Below are positions 17,763 to 27,254 of a stretch of 64,000 nucleotides of DNA, piece after piece (the first letter of the stretch is position 1; every line of letters begins with the position of its first letter). The DNA comes from CAVQCT01 sp964371785 (GTDB lineage Bacteria > Zixibacteria > MSB-5A5 > GN15 > FEB-12), in the NCBI GenBank assembly GCA_964371785.1, contig CAYJOL010000005.1, forward strand, positions 248,001 to 312,000, read 5' to 3'. The translations under genes were made by a program, and so were the position numbers. Under the pieces are notes generated by a model. The model was not told the origin of the DNA. It worked only from the letters and a program-made list of their open reading frames with translations, and made no database searches.

Positions 17763-18551
17763 TCAATAGTTCGCGCGTTTGAAAAGCTGAAGGGTGGCAA
17801 TATAGGCAACCACCGCAAACGCTATCGAAGTGAGAAGAGGCTGCCACGAGCCGACCGGCTCACCCGAGGCGAGCTTGATCGACATATCCGACATCTCCCC
17901 CGTCTTGGGCATGATGTAGTACAGTGCTGTTATCGCCCATGAGAGGATTTTAGAATTGAACAACTGTCCAAAACTGTCGTGATACTGTAGGAGTTTCTGG
18001 GCCACCCAGAAGATGAATGCCGTCATGATCGCCAGCGATCCGGAATTGAATGCGATTGCGGCGAAACTGGTTATACTCAACCAGACAAAGAGGCTTATCA
18101 GGGCAAATACGAACAGATATATCGTCCGCGGGTCGAGCCAGTCAAACGAGAGATATATAACGACGAAATCGAGAATTCCGCAAAGTACAATCAGTCCGCC
18201 ATAGATAAGCCAGATGCTTGAGATTTTCCCTCCCAGCAAGGCGACCCGAGACAGTGGTTTGGAGAGAAAATAATCAGCTCGGCCCCTGACCAGCATATTA
18301 GGGACCAGACCGGCAGTTGCCATCACAGTCAAAAAGACCAGAAATGACAGGTAGGTCTCGAATCCCCTGACGATAAGCGTGCTCAGCATATCGGGCATCC
18401 CGCTGGAGGCTGTGCCATTGATGTCGATTGTCAGGCTTCCGGAACGAGAAATGACCGAAAACAGGATGGCGATCAGCGTCACGGCTCCATATATCCAGAG
18501 CGCCTTGCGATCCAGAAGCTCCAGGACACAATCCCGGATAAGTCCCCTCAT
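17763..18551 (-). CDS. ABC-2-type transporter permease
   Basis: 262 residues with six membrane helices and little else, typical of NosY/ABC-2 export permeases. It starts 4 bases inside the end of the ATP-binding gene, so the two are co-translated and form one exporter. The loop DYFLSKPLSR after helix 2 matches a conserved ABC-2 segment. The cargo cannot be inferred. Confidence 0.87.
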   Translation of the reverse strand: MRGLIRDCVLELLDRKALWIYGAVTLIAILFSVISRSGSLTIDINGTASSGMPDMLSTLIVRGFETYLSFLVFLTVMATAGLVPNMLVRGRADYFLSKPLSRVALLGGKISSIWLIYGGLIVLCGILDFVVIYLSFDWLDPRTIYLFVFALISLFVWLSITSFAAIAFNSGSLAIMTAFIFWVAQKLLQYHDSFGQLFNSKILSWAITALYYIMPKTGEMSDMSIKLASGEPVGSWQPLLTSIAFAVVAYIATLQLFKRANY

Positions 18552-19480
18552 ACCTGTGTCGACTCCTTGTCACTGACAGTCTCGATAAAGAACTGCTCAA
18601 GCGAAATCTTAATCGGCCGCACCGCGCGCAATTCAATTCGTTTCAGTCTGAGCATATCGATAATATCATTGATATTTTTTTCTTCCTTGAGTTCGACGGT
18701 CATCCGGTTGGTCGACAGCGACAGGCGACGACCGAGCTCTTCGGGTATGTCAATTAAGCGGTCACCGAATTGAGCTTCGATTTCGAACTGACTCTTGCGG
18801 CTGGTCAATTCATCGACCGATCCGATTTTGGCAATCTTGCCGTGAGATAGAATGGCCACACGGTCAGCCGCCGCTTCGACCTCGGAAAGCAGATGCGAAT
18901 TGAGGATAATAGATTTGCCTTCCTCACGCATCTTTCTTAAGACATCCCGGATTTCCGTCTTACCGACCGGATCGACCCCATCCGTCGGCTCATCAAGCAG
19001 CAGAATTTCCGGGTCAGAGATCAACGCCTGTGCGAGACCAATGCGTTGGAGCATACCCTTGGAATACTTGCGGATTTTGTACGCGCCCCATCGATCCATA
19101 CCGACCAGATGAAGTAAGCCATTTACTCTCTCGCTGATAGCCCCACTGGTCATCCCGTGAAGCCTTCCACTCAACTCCAGCAGGCCAACGCCGGTCAGGT
19201 ATTCGGGGAATCGATGATTCTCCGGCAGATAGCCGATCTTCCGGCGGGAATCCGGATTTGAAGGCGGGAGGGCGCCGACCGAGGCGGTGCCGGAAGTTAT
19301 CTGGGTAATCCCGAGTAGAATCTTGAAAAGCGTGGTCTTCCCCGCTCCATTGGGGCCAAGTAAGCCGAAGATTTCGCCCTGACCGACACTCAACGACACA
19401 CTGTCCAAGGCGGTTATCCCGCCCTTTTTCATTCCGGTTTCGTAGATTTTCGTCAGGTCTTCGACAATTATAATGTTCAT
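18548..19480 (-). CDS. ABC transporter ATP-binding protein
   Basis: 310 residues. Walker A is GPNGAGKTT near residue 40, the signature is YSKGMLQRIGLAQAL, and Walker B with its Glu is ILLLDEPTDGVDP, followed by the switch His in LNSHLLSE. The last 80 residues are the regulatory tail usual in CcmA/NatA-like exporters. With the permease it should power export through the inner membrane. Confidence 0.93.
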   Translation of the reverse strand: MNIIIVEDLTKIYETGMKKGGITALDSVSLSVGQGEIFGLLGPNGAGKTTLFKILLGITQITSGTASVGALPPSNPDSRRKIGYLPENHRFPEYLTGVGLLELSGRLHGMTSGAISERVNGLLHLVGMDRWGAYKIRKYSKGMLQRIGLAQALISDPEILLLDEPTDGVDPVGKTEIRDVLRKMREEGKSIILNSHLLSEVEAAADRVAILSHGKIAKIGSVDELTSRKSQFEIEAQFGDRLIDIPEELGRRLSLSTNRMTVELKEEKNINDIIDMLRLKRIELRAVRPIKISLEQFFIETVSDKESTQV

Positions 19481-19576
19481 AATAACAGGCTAATTTGCTG
19501 TCTTTACAGTAATTAACTAATACGGCAGATAGGCCGGCAAGTTTTAACTATTTTATCGATTCCCTGCAATCAAAAG

Positions 19577-19649
19577 AGCCGGTGAAGGGACTCGAACCCC
19601 CGACTGGCTGATTACAAATCAGCTACTCTACCAACTGAGTTACACCGGC
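19577..19649 (-). tRNA. tRNA-Thr (anticodon UGU)
   Basis: A 73-base cloverleaf. The acceptor stem GCCGGTG/CACCGGC is perfect, and the T arm contains GGTTCGAGTCC. The anticodon stem CTGAT/ATCAG encloses TGT at 19616-19614. The CCA end is not encoded. It lies between cysS and the ABC genes, transcribed like both. Confidence 0.96.
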
Positions 19650-19718
19650 TGTCAGGCCATTACGGCGTCTGCGAAAATAAGACGGTCCCGTACGTTTGTC
19701 AACTGGTTCGAGCCAGTT

Positions 19719-21116
19719 CTACGCCTTTCTCTTCCAGCGAACTCCTTGAGGGGTATCCTCAAGGACGATACCTCGGGCCGCCAGGTCATCGCGAATCTTA
19801 TCGGCCTGAGCAAAATTCCGATTTTTTTTGGCCTCGGTCCGTTGCTGAATGAGGTCCTCGATCTCTTTATCCAGATTCTGATCTTTTGCATACGTGAAAT
19901 TCAGGACGGTGTCGAATTTCTTGATCGTCTCCAACGCACGGTCACGCTCGGCCGCCGAGAGGCTATTCTCGCTTTTGAGCCGATTGATATCGCGGATGAA
20001 ATCGAACACCGTGCCCAGGGCCGCCGAGATATTCAAGTCATCATCAAGAGCGTCTTCGAATCCCTGGCGCGCTTTGGCAATCAAGTCCTCGGCGGTACCA
20101 TCGGACTCGCCCCCGGGATACTCACCAAGATTCGTGATAAAGTCGTTGTAACGCTCAAGCGCGTTTCGGGCAGCATCGAGTCCCTGGAAAGTGAAATTCA
20201 ACTGCTGGCGATAGTGCGTCGAGATCAGCAAATACCTCACGGCCAGTCCGGAGTAGTTCATTTTCAGGATGTCGCGGAGGGTATAGAAATTCCCCAGTGA
20301 CTTGGACATTTTCTTACCTTCCACAATCAGGTGCTCGCCGTGGAGCCAGTATTTCACAACCTGATGGCCGGTCGTTCCCTCCGATTGGGCGATTTCGTTC
20401 TCGTGATGCGGGAACATCAGGTCGACACCGCCGGTGTGGATGTCGAACCGCTCGCCAAGATATTGCATCGACATGACCGAACACTCAAGGTGCCAGCCGG
20501 GGCGTCCTTTGCCGATCGTCGTGTCCCAGTAAATGTCTCCATCTGTCGGCTGCCAGGCTTTCCACAGCGCAAAGTCCGATACCGAGTCTTTTTCGTATTC
20601 GTCGCTGGCTACCCGTGCGCCCGGTTTCAATCCAGCCAGGTCGAGATTGGCCAGCTGGCCATAGTGGGGAAACGACGAAATGCGGTAGTAGTAGTTGCCA
20701 TCGACTTCGTAAGCATGTCCGTTCTCGACCAACACCTGAACCATTTTCACCATTCCGTCGATATGGTCGGTCGCATATGGGAACAGGTCGGCGCGTTCGA
20801 GACCTAAGGAGTCCAGGTCTTCGAAAAATGCTTTGACGTATTCTTCGATGAACTCCTTTCGCGATTTGCCTGTCTTCTGTGAATCACGAATAATCTTGTC
20901 ATCGATATCGGTGATGTTCATCACATAGGTGACATCGTACCCTTTATACTTGAGGTATCGCCTCAGCAGATCGCCCCAAATGAAAGTGCGAAAATTCCCT
21001 ATATGCTGGTAGTTATAGACAGTTGGCCCGCAGGTATAAATCCTGACCTTGCCCGGCTCCAGCGGTTTGAATTCTTCCTTAACTCTGGTCAAACTGTTCT
21101 TAAACTGTAGTGACAT
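19719..21116 (-). CDS. cysS: Cysteinyl-tRNA synthetase
   Basis: 465 residues, the normal length for a bacterial class I CysRS. TCGPTVYNYQHIGNFR carries a zinc-ligand Cys and the HIGH variant HIGN. Further zinc ligands lie in HLECSVMS and the MFPHHENE block, and KMSKSLGNF is the KMSKS loop. The C-terminal helical domain ends in the family's usual KAxxIRDxLAxxGIxLEDTPxGxxW pattern. It charges tRNA-Cys in the cytosol. It starts 8 bases after the M42 peptidase gene and is probably cotranscribed with it. Confidence 0.97.
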   Translation of the reverse strand: MSLQFKNSLTRVKEEFKPLEPGKVRIYTCGPTVYNYQHIGNFRTFIWGDLLRRYLKYKGYDVTYVMNITDIDDKIIRDSQKTGKSRKEFIEEYVKAFFEDLDSLGLERADLFPYATDHIDGMVKMVQVLVENGHAYEVDGNYYYRISSFPHYGQLANLDLAGLKPGARVASDEYEKDSVSDFALWKAWQPTDGDIYWDTTIGKGRPGWHLECSVMSMQYLGERFDIHTGGVDLMFPHHENEIAQSEGTTGHQVVKYWLHGEHLIVEGKKMSKSLGNFYTLRDILKMNYSGLAVRYLLISTHYRQQLNFTFQGLDAARNALERYNDFITNLGEYPGGESDGTAEDLIAKARQGFEDALDDDLNISAALGTVFDFIRDINRLKSENSLSAAERDRALETIKKFDTVLNFTYAKDQNLDKEIEDLIQQRTEAKKNRNFAQADKIRDDLAARGIVLEDTPQGVRWKRKA

Positions 21117-21124
21117 GGTCCCGG

Positions 21125-22204
21125 CTATCCTTCTGTCAGACTTTTCACGGTTTTGGCGTCGAGCTTCCTTATCAGCTCGGCCACGAGCTTGATAGTGTTG
21201 TCATAGTCGTCACGACAAAGAATAGCGTTATGACTGTGGATATATCGCACCGGAGGACCTATCACGATAGAAGGTACCCCGATCCTGCTCAAATGAATCC
21301 GTCCACCGTCGGTAGCTCCCCGTTCCATATAAGAAATATGGTATGGGATTTTCTTGCGTTCGGCGGTTGATGTCACCAGGTCACGGAGCTTGATGTTCGG
21401 AATCATCCCCGCGTCATAGATCAGCACAACCGGTCCGGCACCCATTTTCTCCGTTTTTGAGAATCCCTCCGGCGGGATATCCTGACCGATACCGGTATCA
21501 ACAACAATGCACACATCCGGATTAGCCAACTGCGCTACTGTCTGAGCGCCTCGAAGACCAACTTCTTCCTGCACGCTGGCGGCGCCCAGCAATGTATTCG
21601 GGTGCGGCTGTCTTGCGAATTTCTTGAGCAGTTCCAGCACAATCGCGCAGGCTACCCGGTTGTCAAATGCCTTGGCCATGTACATCTTTGGATTGGCCAT
21701 AATCATAAACTGGCTCTCAGGAATAATCGGGTCGCCCACTTTAATGCCGAGCTTCTTTTTGACGTCAAACTTCTCCAATACGCCCACATCAATGAACATT
21801 TCCTTGATTTCAAGGACCTTCTTCCGCTCGTCTTCCGGAAGCAGATGCGGCGGCTTGGAGCCGATTACGCCCACGACCGGACCTTTGGAAGTGATGATTC
21901 GCATCCGCTGCCCGAGCGCCACGTGTCCCCACCAGCCTCCCAGGGAGAGAAACTTGATATACCCTTCCTTGGTAATCTCTTTGACCATGAACCCGATCTC
22001 GTCCATGTGACCGATTACCAGTACCCTGGGATTGTCGCTCGAACCTTTCTTCGTTCCGAGAATGGAACCCATCTTATCGTACTCTACGCGATCGGTGATT
22101 CCCTTCATATGACGGGCCATGATCTTGCGCACTTCATGCTCATAGCCGGAGACACCATTGGCCTCGGTTAGTTCCTGCAGCAGTCTTTCGGAATTATCCA
22201 TCAC
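21125..22204 (-). CDS. M42-family glutamyl/leucyl aminopeptidase
   Basis: 359 residues of the M42 tetrahedral aminopeptidase family. Metal and catalytic sites are visible: the His in VIGHMDEIGFMV, the bridging Asp in AFDNRVAC, the Glu pair in SVQEEVGLRG, the Asp in VVDTGIGQD, and the last His in YIHSHN. Such enzymes form large dodecameric shells and trim peptides from the N-terminus. It precedes cysS with an 8-base gap. Confidence 0.92.
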   Translation of the reverse strand: MMDNSERLLQELTEANGVSGYEHEVRKIMARHMKGITDRVEYDKMGSILGTKKGSSDNPRVLVIGHMDEIGFMVKEITKEGYIKFLSLGGWWGHVALGQRMRIITSKGPVVGVIGSKPPHLLPEDERKKVLEIKEMFIDVGVLEKFDVKKKLGIKVGDPIIPESQFMIMANPKMYMAKAFDNRVACAIVLELLKKFARQPHPNTLLGAASVQEEVGLRGAQTVAQLANPDVCIVVDTGIGQDIPPEGFSKTEKMGAGPVVLIYDAGMIPNIKLRDLVTSTAERKKIPYHISYMERGATDGGRIHLSRIGVPSIVIGPPVRYIHSHNAILCRDDYDNTIKLVAELIRKLDAKTVKSLTEG

Positions 22205-22281
22205 AGTTTCCCGATTTATGTATTCGTTATGCTTATCGAATTAAGATAGTGAATATACGTCCTTTATTCGGTTCCGTCCAC

Positions 22282-23040
22282 CTAAATATCCAGATGCTCG
22301 CTCAGCTCGGACAGTGTCCGTATGGTTCGGGTGGATTCCGGCATGTCAGCCGGGTATTCCCTGACCGGCAGACGCTTCAAAATCGCCGGCATTCCGACAC
22401 TGTTCGGCCCGAGCACGTCCTCGCGGTATCGGTCTCCGATGTACACACACTCTGAAGGAGCGTACCCGGCCTGATTCGCCGCGCTTATGAAAATATCGGG
22501 ATGCGGCTTGCGCACACCGAAGGTCGAGCTGAAAATTGTAAAATCAAGGTACTCTTGTATGCCAAATCGCCTGAGCTCGCCCAGATGGGCTTCCTCCGGA
22601 AAGATAGTATTCGAAATGAGTCCGATAGTACTGAACTTTTTGCGGAGGCGCTGTAGCACTTCAAGGGTGTCATCGTAGACGTAAATCCGTTCCGCTACCG
22701 GCTTGTAATAAGCGTCGAATAGCCTGTCGAGAAAACCATTGTTTTCACTAATGTTCAATCTCTTGAGCAGCCTCTGGGCCGCTTGTGGAATGGTCCACTC
22801 CACGAGTTTCTCATTGGCCAGCTGGCGGTACTCGTTTTTGACTTCTTCAAACATCCGGCAGAATTCTTCGCCCTCGGGGAGCTCGAATCCGGACTTTGAT
22901 ATGAAGGCATGGACGTTCCGGGCGCAGAATTTTCCCAGTTCTTCCCATGAGATTGTTTCGTACTCGATCAGGGTGCAACCCAGGTCGAAAATGATCGCTT
23001 TTGGTTGAAGTTTATCCACGCGAATCGGAATCCTCTCCAC
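22282..23040 (-). CDS. HAD-superfamily hydrolase
   Basis: 252 residues of a HAD subfamily IA type. Motif I is FDLGCTLIEY, so the usual second Asp of DxDxT is Gly; this is seen in other DLGGT-type HADs and still leaves the nucleophile Asp. Motif II is ISNT and motif III/IV gives KPHPDIF and YIGDRYREDV. It probably acts as a small-molecule phosphatase of unknown substrate. The long start (GTG 23040) overlaps ddl by 29 bases; a GTG at 23019 would leave an 8-base overlap and is equally possible. It is the last gene of the run that includes ddl. Confidence 0.82.
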   Translation of the reverse strand: MERIPIRVDKLQPKAIIFDLGCTLIEYETISWEELGKFCARNVHAFISKSGFELPEGEEFCRMFEEVKNEYRQLANEKLVEWTIPQAAQRLLKRLNISENNGFLDRLFDAYYKPVAERIYVYDDTLEVLQRLRKKFSTIGLISNTIFPEEAHLGELRRFGIQEYLDFTIFSSTFGVRKPHPDIFISAANQAGYAPSECVYIGDRYREDVLGPNSVGMPAILKRLPVREYPADMPESTRTIRTLSELSEHLDI

Positions 23041-24049
23041 CGAGTGCGGACTGAATTAATCTCTCGAGCAGACTGTCGAATTCGATGCCGGCAGCCTTGG
23101 CTGCCATGGGCGCCAACGATAGCTCAGTCATACCCGGAAGCGTATTAAGTTCCAGGAAATAATGCTTGTTGTCCGGGCTCAGAATAAAGTCGACCCGAGC
23201 AAGACCAGTGGCTCCGATAATTTCATAAATCCGCGCCGCATCGCGTTGAATGTCCGACGCCACGGCGTCATCGATGGGTGCCGGAGCTAAGTACTCGGAC
23301 TTGCCCTTAGTGTACTTGGCCTCGAAATCATAGAGTCCGGCCTTGGGCCGAATTTCTACAAGTGGTAGCGGCGCGCCATCGAGCACCGCCGCGGTAATTT
23401 CGCGTCCGGCGATGAACTGCTCCACCAGCAGATTCGGAGACTCAGCCAATCCTTTTTCTATTGCCCCGGCTATCTCCTCCGCGGCATTCACTTTCGTCAG
23501 ACCAATAGTCGAACCGCCGTCGTTCGGTTTTACAATTATGGGAAACTTGAACTTCTCGCTTATGGCCGCAACTACTTTCTCATCCACTTTCCTCTTGGTG
23601 AAGCGGTACATCGCCCACTGAGGGGTTGGGATGCCGTCAGCAACACACAGCCGCTTGGCGACCGCCTTGTCCATAGCGATAGCAGAAGCGGTCATATTCG
23701 AACCCGTATACTTCTTTCCGGCAAGCTCAAGAAGACACTGGATCATGCCGTTCTCGCCCGATCCACCGTGAAGCGTGACAAAGACAACTTCAATATCCCT
23801 GAATCCGGCAGAGCCGAGCGCGTTCGCCAGCGACCAGGTGCTGCCTTTTGATACCAGCGACTGTTTCGACGGATCCGACTTGTAGTCGATAAAGGAACCA
23901 TCGGTCCCCAGCAAAGACTTTCCTGTCGAAGGATCGATGACGTACACTTTATGCCCGAGGCGGCTTAATCCCTTGTACACCGCCTCGCCAGACCTGAGCG
24001 ATACTGTGCGCTCGCTGGAATCACCTCCGGCCAGAAGTAAAATTCTCAT
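23012..24049 (-). CDS. ddl: D-alanine--D-alanine ligase
   Basis: 345 residues with an ATP-grasp fold. The N-terminal LAGGDSSERTVSLRSG is the substrate-binding start of Ddl, VTLHGGSGENGMIQ and YTGSNMTASAIAMDK are conserved blocks, and the C-terminus has LEVNT-like FLELNTLPGMTELS with the Mg-binding Glu and Asn. It joins two D-Ala for peptidoglycan, in the cytosol. It overlaps dedA by 4 bases and the HAD gene by 8-29 bases. The presence of ddl argues for a normal walled bacterium. Confidence 0.94.
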   Translation of the reverse strand: MRILLLAGGDSSERTVSLRSGEAVYKGLSRLGHKVYVIDPSTGKSLLGTDGSFIDYKSDPSKQSLVSKGSTWSLANALGSAGFRDIEVVFVTLHGGSGENGMIQCLLELAGKKYTGSNMTASAIAMDKAVAKRLCVADGIPTPQWAMYRFTKRKVDEKVVAAISEKFKFPIIVKPNDGGSTIGLTKVNAAEEIAGAIEKGLAESPNLLVEQFIAGREITAAVLDGAPLPLVEIRPKAGLYDFEAKYTKGKSEYLAPAPIDDAVASDIQRDAARIYEIIGATGLARVDFILSPDNKHYFLELNTLPGMTELSLAPMAAKAAGIEFDSLLERLIQSALGGEDSDSRG

Positions 24050-24675
24050 ACCCGGTCTTTCCTCAACGTTTTAACTTTGTAGAGTATAAGCAACAGCACG
24101 AGCAATAGCAAGATTGGCCAGACAATCTTGTTGTAAGTCTCGAAGTAATAAACGATAGCATCCAAATTCTGAACCAGTTTCGCCGCGGCGTACATCACGA
24201 GACCGGTAAACAGCACATACGAGAGCAGCGAATATATTAGCATCTTACCGGCATTGTAGTCGCTGACTCCCGCGACCAGGGTGAGCGCTGAACGAAAACC
24301 TACCATGAACCTGGAGAGAATCAAAATCGGGGCTCCGTATTTTCCGAAAGCACGTTCGGCTCGGTGAATGTCGGCGACCGAAAACAGCCGGTAGTCTCTC
24401 TCGAGAAAGAAATCTCGACCGTAACGGCGACCCAGAGCATAAATGATCATCACCGAAGTCATGCCTCCCGCAACTATCAGATTGAAGGTCAGAAACAGAT
24501 TCAGTCTGTCCACCGCTACCAGTCCGCCCGCCGCTACAATAAACGAGTCGCCGGGAAACGGCGGAAAGAGATTCTCCAGAAAACAGGCCAGAAATACCGC
24601 GGCATAGACCCATACTGGTCCGTACGTGAAAATCAAATCCAATAAATGGTTGATTTTGGCCGGATCTTCACCCAT
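24046..24675 (-). CDS. DedA-family membrane protein
   Basis: 209 residues with the VTT/DedA fold: a re-entrant loop with FPPFPGDSFIVAAG, GRRYGRDFF, and the second loop with LILSRFMVGFRSALTLVAG containing the conserved Arg. Family members work in the inner membrane as lipid-carrier flippases or transporters. Here it is embedded between ispF and ddl, with 4- and 8-base overlaps, so a link to undecaprenyl-phosphate recycling is plausible but inferred. Confidence 0.9.
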   Translation of the reverse strand: MGEDPAKINHLLDLIFTYGPVWVYAAVFLACFLENLFPPFPGDSFIVAAGGLVAVDRLNLFLTFNLIVAGGMTSVMIIYALGRRYGRDFFLERDYRLFSVADIHRAERAFGKYGAPILILSRFMVGFRSALTLVAGVSDYNAGKMLIYSLLSYVLFTGLVMYAAAKLVQNLDAIVYYFETYNKIVWPILLLLVLLLILYKVKTLRKDRV

Positions 24676-25156
24676 TGCGACCTATCAAACAAACCGCCAT
24701 TGCGGCGATTCCTTCTTCTCGACCGACAAATCCAAGTTTCTCGGCAGTGGTAGCCTTTAGTCCCACTTGCGATGAATCGATCTCGAGTGCACCGGCTATC
24801 CGCTGTTTCATCTCCGGGATAAAAGGAGCAAACTTTGGACTCTCCGCCAGTATCGTGGCGTCGATATTCACAATTGTCACGTATCCTTGCCGGTGTATCA
24901 GCAAGTTGACCTCTTTGAGCAACTCAACGGAATCGGCATCGCGGTACTTAGTATCGCCGGGAGGGAAATGATGTCCGATATCGGGCAGCCCGGCCGCTCC
25001 CAGCAGGGCATCCATGATGGCATGAACCAGAACATCGGCGTCACTATGTCCGGCAAGTCCCCGCTCGTGCGGAATTGTCACGCCGCCGATTATGAGCTTC
25101 CGCCCAGCCATAAACGGGTGAACATCAAATCCTTGTCCGACTCGAAGGCCAGTCAT
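24668..25156 (-). CDS. ispF: 2-C-methyl-D-erythritol 2,4-cyclodiphosphate synthase
   Basis: 162 residues, the usual length. GQGFDVHPF gives two metal ligands, GHSDADVLVHAIMDALLGAAGLPDIG is the family signature, and the C-terminal TTAEKLGFVGREEGIAA completes the trimer active site. It makes the cyclic diphosphate of the MEP isoprenoid pathway. The start lies 32 bases inside the end of ispD. Confidence 0.97.
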   Translation of the reverse strand: MTGLRVGQGFDVHPFMAGRKLIIGGVTIPHERGLAGHSDADVLVHAIMDALLGAAGLPDIGHHFPPGDTKYRDADSVELLKEVNLLIHRQGYVTIVNIDATILAESPKFAPFIPEMKQRIAGALEIDSSQVGLKATTAEKLGFVGREEGIAAMAVCLIGRNG

Positions 25157-25847
25157 CTTTCTCCTTTGCCAGAACAGCTTCGGCCAGCATTAAATCCTCG
25201 GCGTTGGTTATCTTGAAATTCGGCGAGGTCGGCTCCACCACCAAAACCTTGAAGCCGCGCATTTCCAGCAGTGATGCGTCGTCGGTGACCGCGCTTTCGC
25301 CGTCCTTCACACGGTATTGTTGATGCGCCCGCATTATCAAGTCATACTGGAAAACCTGGGGTGTCTGTGCCTGATAGAGGCCGTTCCTGTCTAGAGTGGC
25401 AATAATATACTCACCCTTCACTCGTTTTATCGTATCCGTAACCCGGGCGGCAATCATGGCCGCACGGGATGCCTGAGCTACACTCACTACCCGGTCGATG
25501 TCAGTCGGCGAAACCAAGGGCCGGGCAGCGTCATGAATAGCCACGAACCCGGTCGAGATCGGAAGAGATTCCAGCCCTCGCAGAACCGATTCTTGCCTGG
25601 TTTCACCACCTATGACAATTTTCGTCACCTTGTTGAAATCGAAAGGGTCGATAATTTTTGCCGACGTATGCAAAAGAAATTCTTCCGCGACTACGACCAC
25701 AATCTGCGTGATACTAGCGGCCCGCTCAAACCTGCTGATCGTCCACGACAGCATCGGTCTTCCGGCTATAACGCGGTACTGCTTTGGGACCGGACCACCG
25801 AGTCTCTCGGACTTTCCTCCCGCTACTATCAAGGCCACAGTCTTCAT
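25125..25847 (-). CDS. ispD: 2-C-methyl-D-erythritol 4-phosphate cytidylyltransferase
   Basis: 240 residues. The nucleotide loop is VAGGKSERLGGPVPKQY, slightly unusual in starting VAGG instead of AAGxG, and the middle has GGETRQESVLRGL and IHDAARPLV, with QTPQVFQYDLI later. It adds CMP to MEP in the isoprenoid pathway, just before IspF. Its 3' end overlaps ispF by 32 bases, so the two are coupled. Confidence 0.95.
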   Translation of the reverse strand: MKTVALIVAGGKSERLGGPVPKQYRVIAGRPMLSWTISRFERAASITQIVVVVAEEFLLHTSAKIIDPFDFNKVTKIVIGGETRQESVLRGLESLPISTGFVAIHDAARPLVSPTDIDRVVSVAQASRAAMIAARVTDTIKRVKGEYIIATLDRNGLYQAQTPQVFQYDLIMRAHQQYRVKDGESAVTDDASLLEMRGFKVLVVEPTSPNFKITNAEDLMLAEAVLAKEKDDWPSSRTRI

Positions 25848-25907
25848 ATTTTTGTAATATACTTGTCACGAATCAGTCAAGTCAACCCGGCAATCGGTCG
25901 GTCAAAT

Positions 25908-26960
25908 TCACAGGATGAGCATCGCGTCACCGTAGCTATAGAATCTGAACTTCTTCCGCACCGCCAGCTGGTAAGCTTCAAGAATCAGTTCCCTGCCGGC
26001 AAAGGCGCTCACCAGTATCAGCAGCGAGGACTTGGGCAGGTGAAAGTTGGTGATCAAATGGTCCACAAACCGAAACTGGTGTCCGGGTCTGATATATAAG
26101 TCCACCAGATCTGAAAACTCGAGAATAGCGCCGTCCACGGTGGGCGCTGCTTCGAGAGTCCGTACCGATGTTGTTCCCACCGCAACGAGTTTACCGCCGG
26201 ATATCCTGGTTTGGTTGATACGATCAGCTACAACTTTTTCGATTGTCGCCATTTCCGGGTCCACTCTGTGCTCTTCAATCTCCTGAACGGAGACCGGCTT
26301 GAACGTCCCGGGGCCGACATGTAAAGTGAGTCCGGCAAATCTTGCGCCATTGTGTTTTATCTTCGCGACCAGCTTGTCGGTAAAATGAAATCCGGCGGTG
26401 GGAGCCGCAACCGCACCGACCCGATCGGCTCGCGCAAAAATCGTCTGGTACCGGGAAAGATCATCTGCCGTATCGCTGCGCTTAATGTAGTGTGGCAACG
26501 GTACATGGCCAAACTTATCGATTATCTCCCGTCTCGTCTTTTCTGATTCGAACGCCACCAGCCACCGACCACCCTCGACATGTTGTTTCAATACCAGATA
26601 GTGATCCTTCGGGGCGATTGAGTCGCCGAAGTATATCTTCTCAGCTTCGTCGAGCCGCTTCGACGGCTGTACCAGTGCCTGCCAGATTTCGTCCTCCCCC
26701 GACTCACGACGAACGAGGAAAACTTCAACCGAGCCTCCTGACTTCCTCTGTCCGTACAGACGGGCTTTAAAGACCTTCGTGTTGTTCACGACCAGCAGAT
26801 CGCCCGCACTCAGGTGGCCGACGATATCGGGAAACTTGCCCATGGAAATCGCCCCGGTCGCACGGTCGACTATCATCAGGCGCGAGTCTTCACGATGTTC
26901 GGCAGGGAATTGCGCGATCAACTCGGGCGGAAGATGATAGTCAAAAAGGCTGATATCCAT
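25908..26960 (-). CDS. queA: S-adenosylmethionine:tRNA ribosyltransferase-isomerase
   Basis: 350 residues from the ATG at 26960; a TTG two codons upstream is less likely. Conserved blocks are FDYHLPPELIAQFP, RLMIVDR, VVNNTKVFKARLYG, APTAGFHFT, LTLHVGPGTFKPV and the C-terminal TNFHLPKSSLLILVSAFAG and YGDAMLI. It transfers the ribosyl part of SAM to preQ1 in tRNA, forming epoxyqueuosine. It follows DUF2905 and ruvB, a common arrangement in bacteria. Confidence 0.96.
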   Translation of the reverse strand: MDISLFDYHLPPELIAQFPAEHREDSRLMIVDRATGAISMGKFPDIVGHLSAGDLLVVNNTKVFKARLYGQRKSGGSVEVFLVRRESGEDEIWQALVQPSKRLDEAEKIYFGDSIAPKDHYLVLKQHVEGGRWLVAFESEKTRREIIDKFGHVPLPHYIKRSDTADDLSRYQTIFARADRVGAVAAPTAGFHFTDKLVAKIKHNGARFAGLTLHVGPGTFKPVSVQEIEEHRVDPEMATIEKVVADRINQTRISGGKLVAVGTTSVRTLEAAPTVDGAILEFSDLVDLYIRPGHQFRFVDHLITNFHLPKSSLLILVSAFAGRELILEAYQLAVRKKFRFYSYGDAMLIL

Positions 26961-27027
26961 ATACAATTATCGCAATTCAGTGGTTTCAGACGACAGGGGA
27001 AGTGACCACGGATAAGTCTCGCGCACG

Positions 27028-27246
27028 CTATCGCCACCGTCCCAGGAGATTGAGCACGAGAGTCAACAGCACTGAGATCACTAACATGGTGGCCAAAGGC
27101 AGGTATATGTGGACATTCCCCTTGGTGAAACTCAAGTCACCGGGAAGCTTCCCCAGCAGCGGAATTCGGTCGGAAAACAGCATGACAATTCCTGCAATGA
27201 CCGTGATCACGCCGAAAATAATCAAAATTTTTCCTAACTGCGGCAT
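27028..27246 (-). CDS. DUF2905 small membrane protein
   Basis: 72 residues with two membrane helices (about 5-24 and 49-68). The short link carries FSDRIPLLGKLPGDLSF, a family hallmark. DUF2905 genes often sit between ruvB and queA, as here. The function is unknown. Confidence 0.88.
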   Translation of the reverse strand: MPQLGKILIIFGVITVIAGIVMLFSDRIPLLGKLPGDLSFTKGNVHIYLPLATMLVISVLLTLVLNLLGRWR

Positions 27247-27254
27247 CTCTGCTC

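Noticed and set aside
17711..17818. Longer ferritin-like frame to 17818
   Set aside because: It overlaps the ABC permease and has no ferritin character; ATG 17710 starts the domain.
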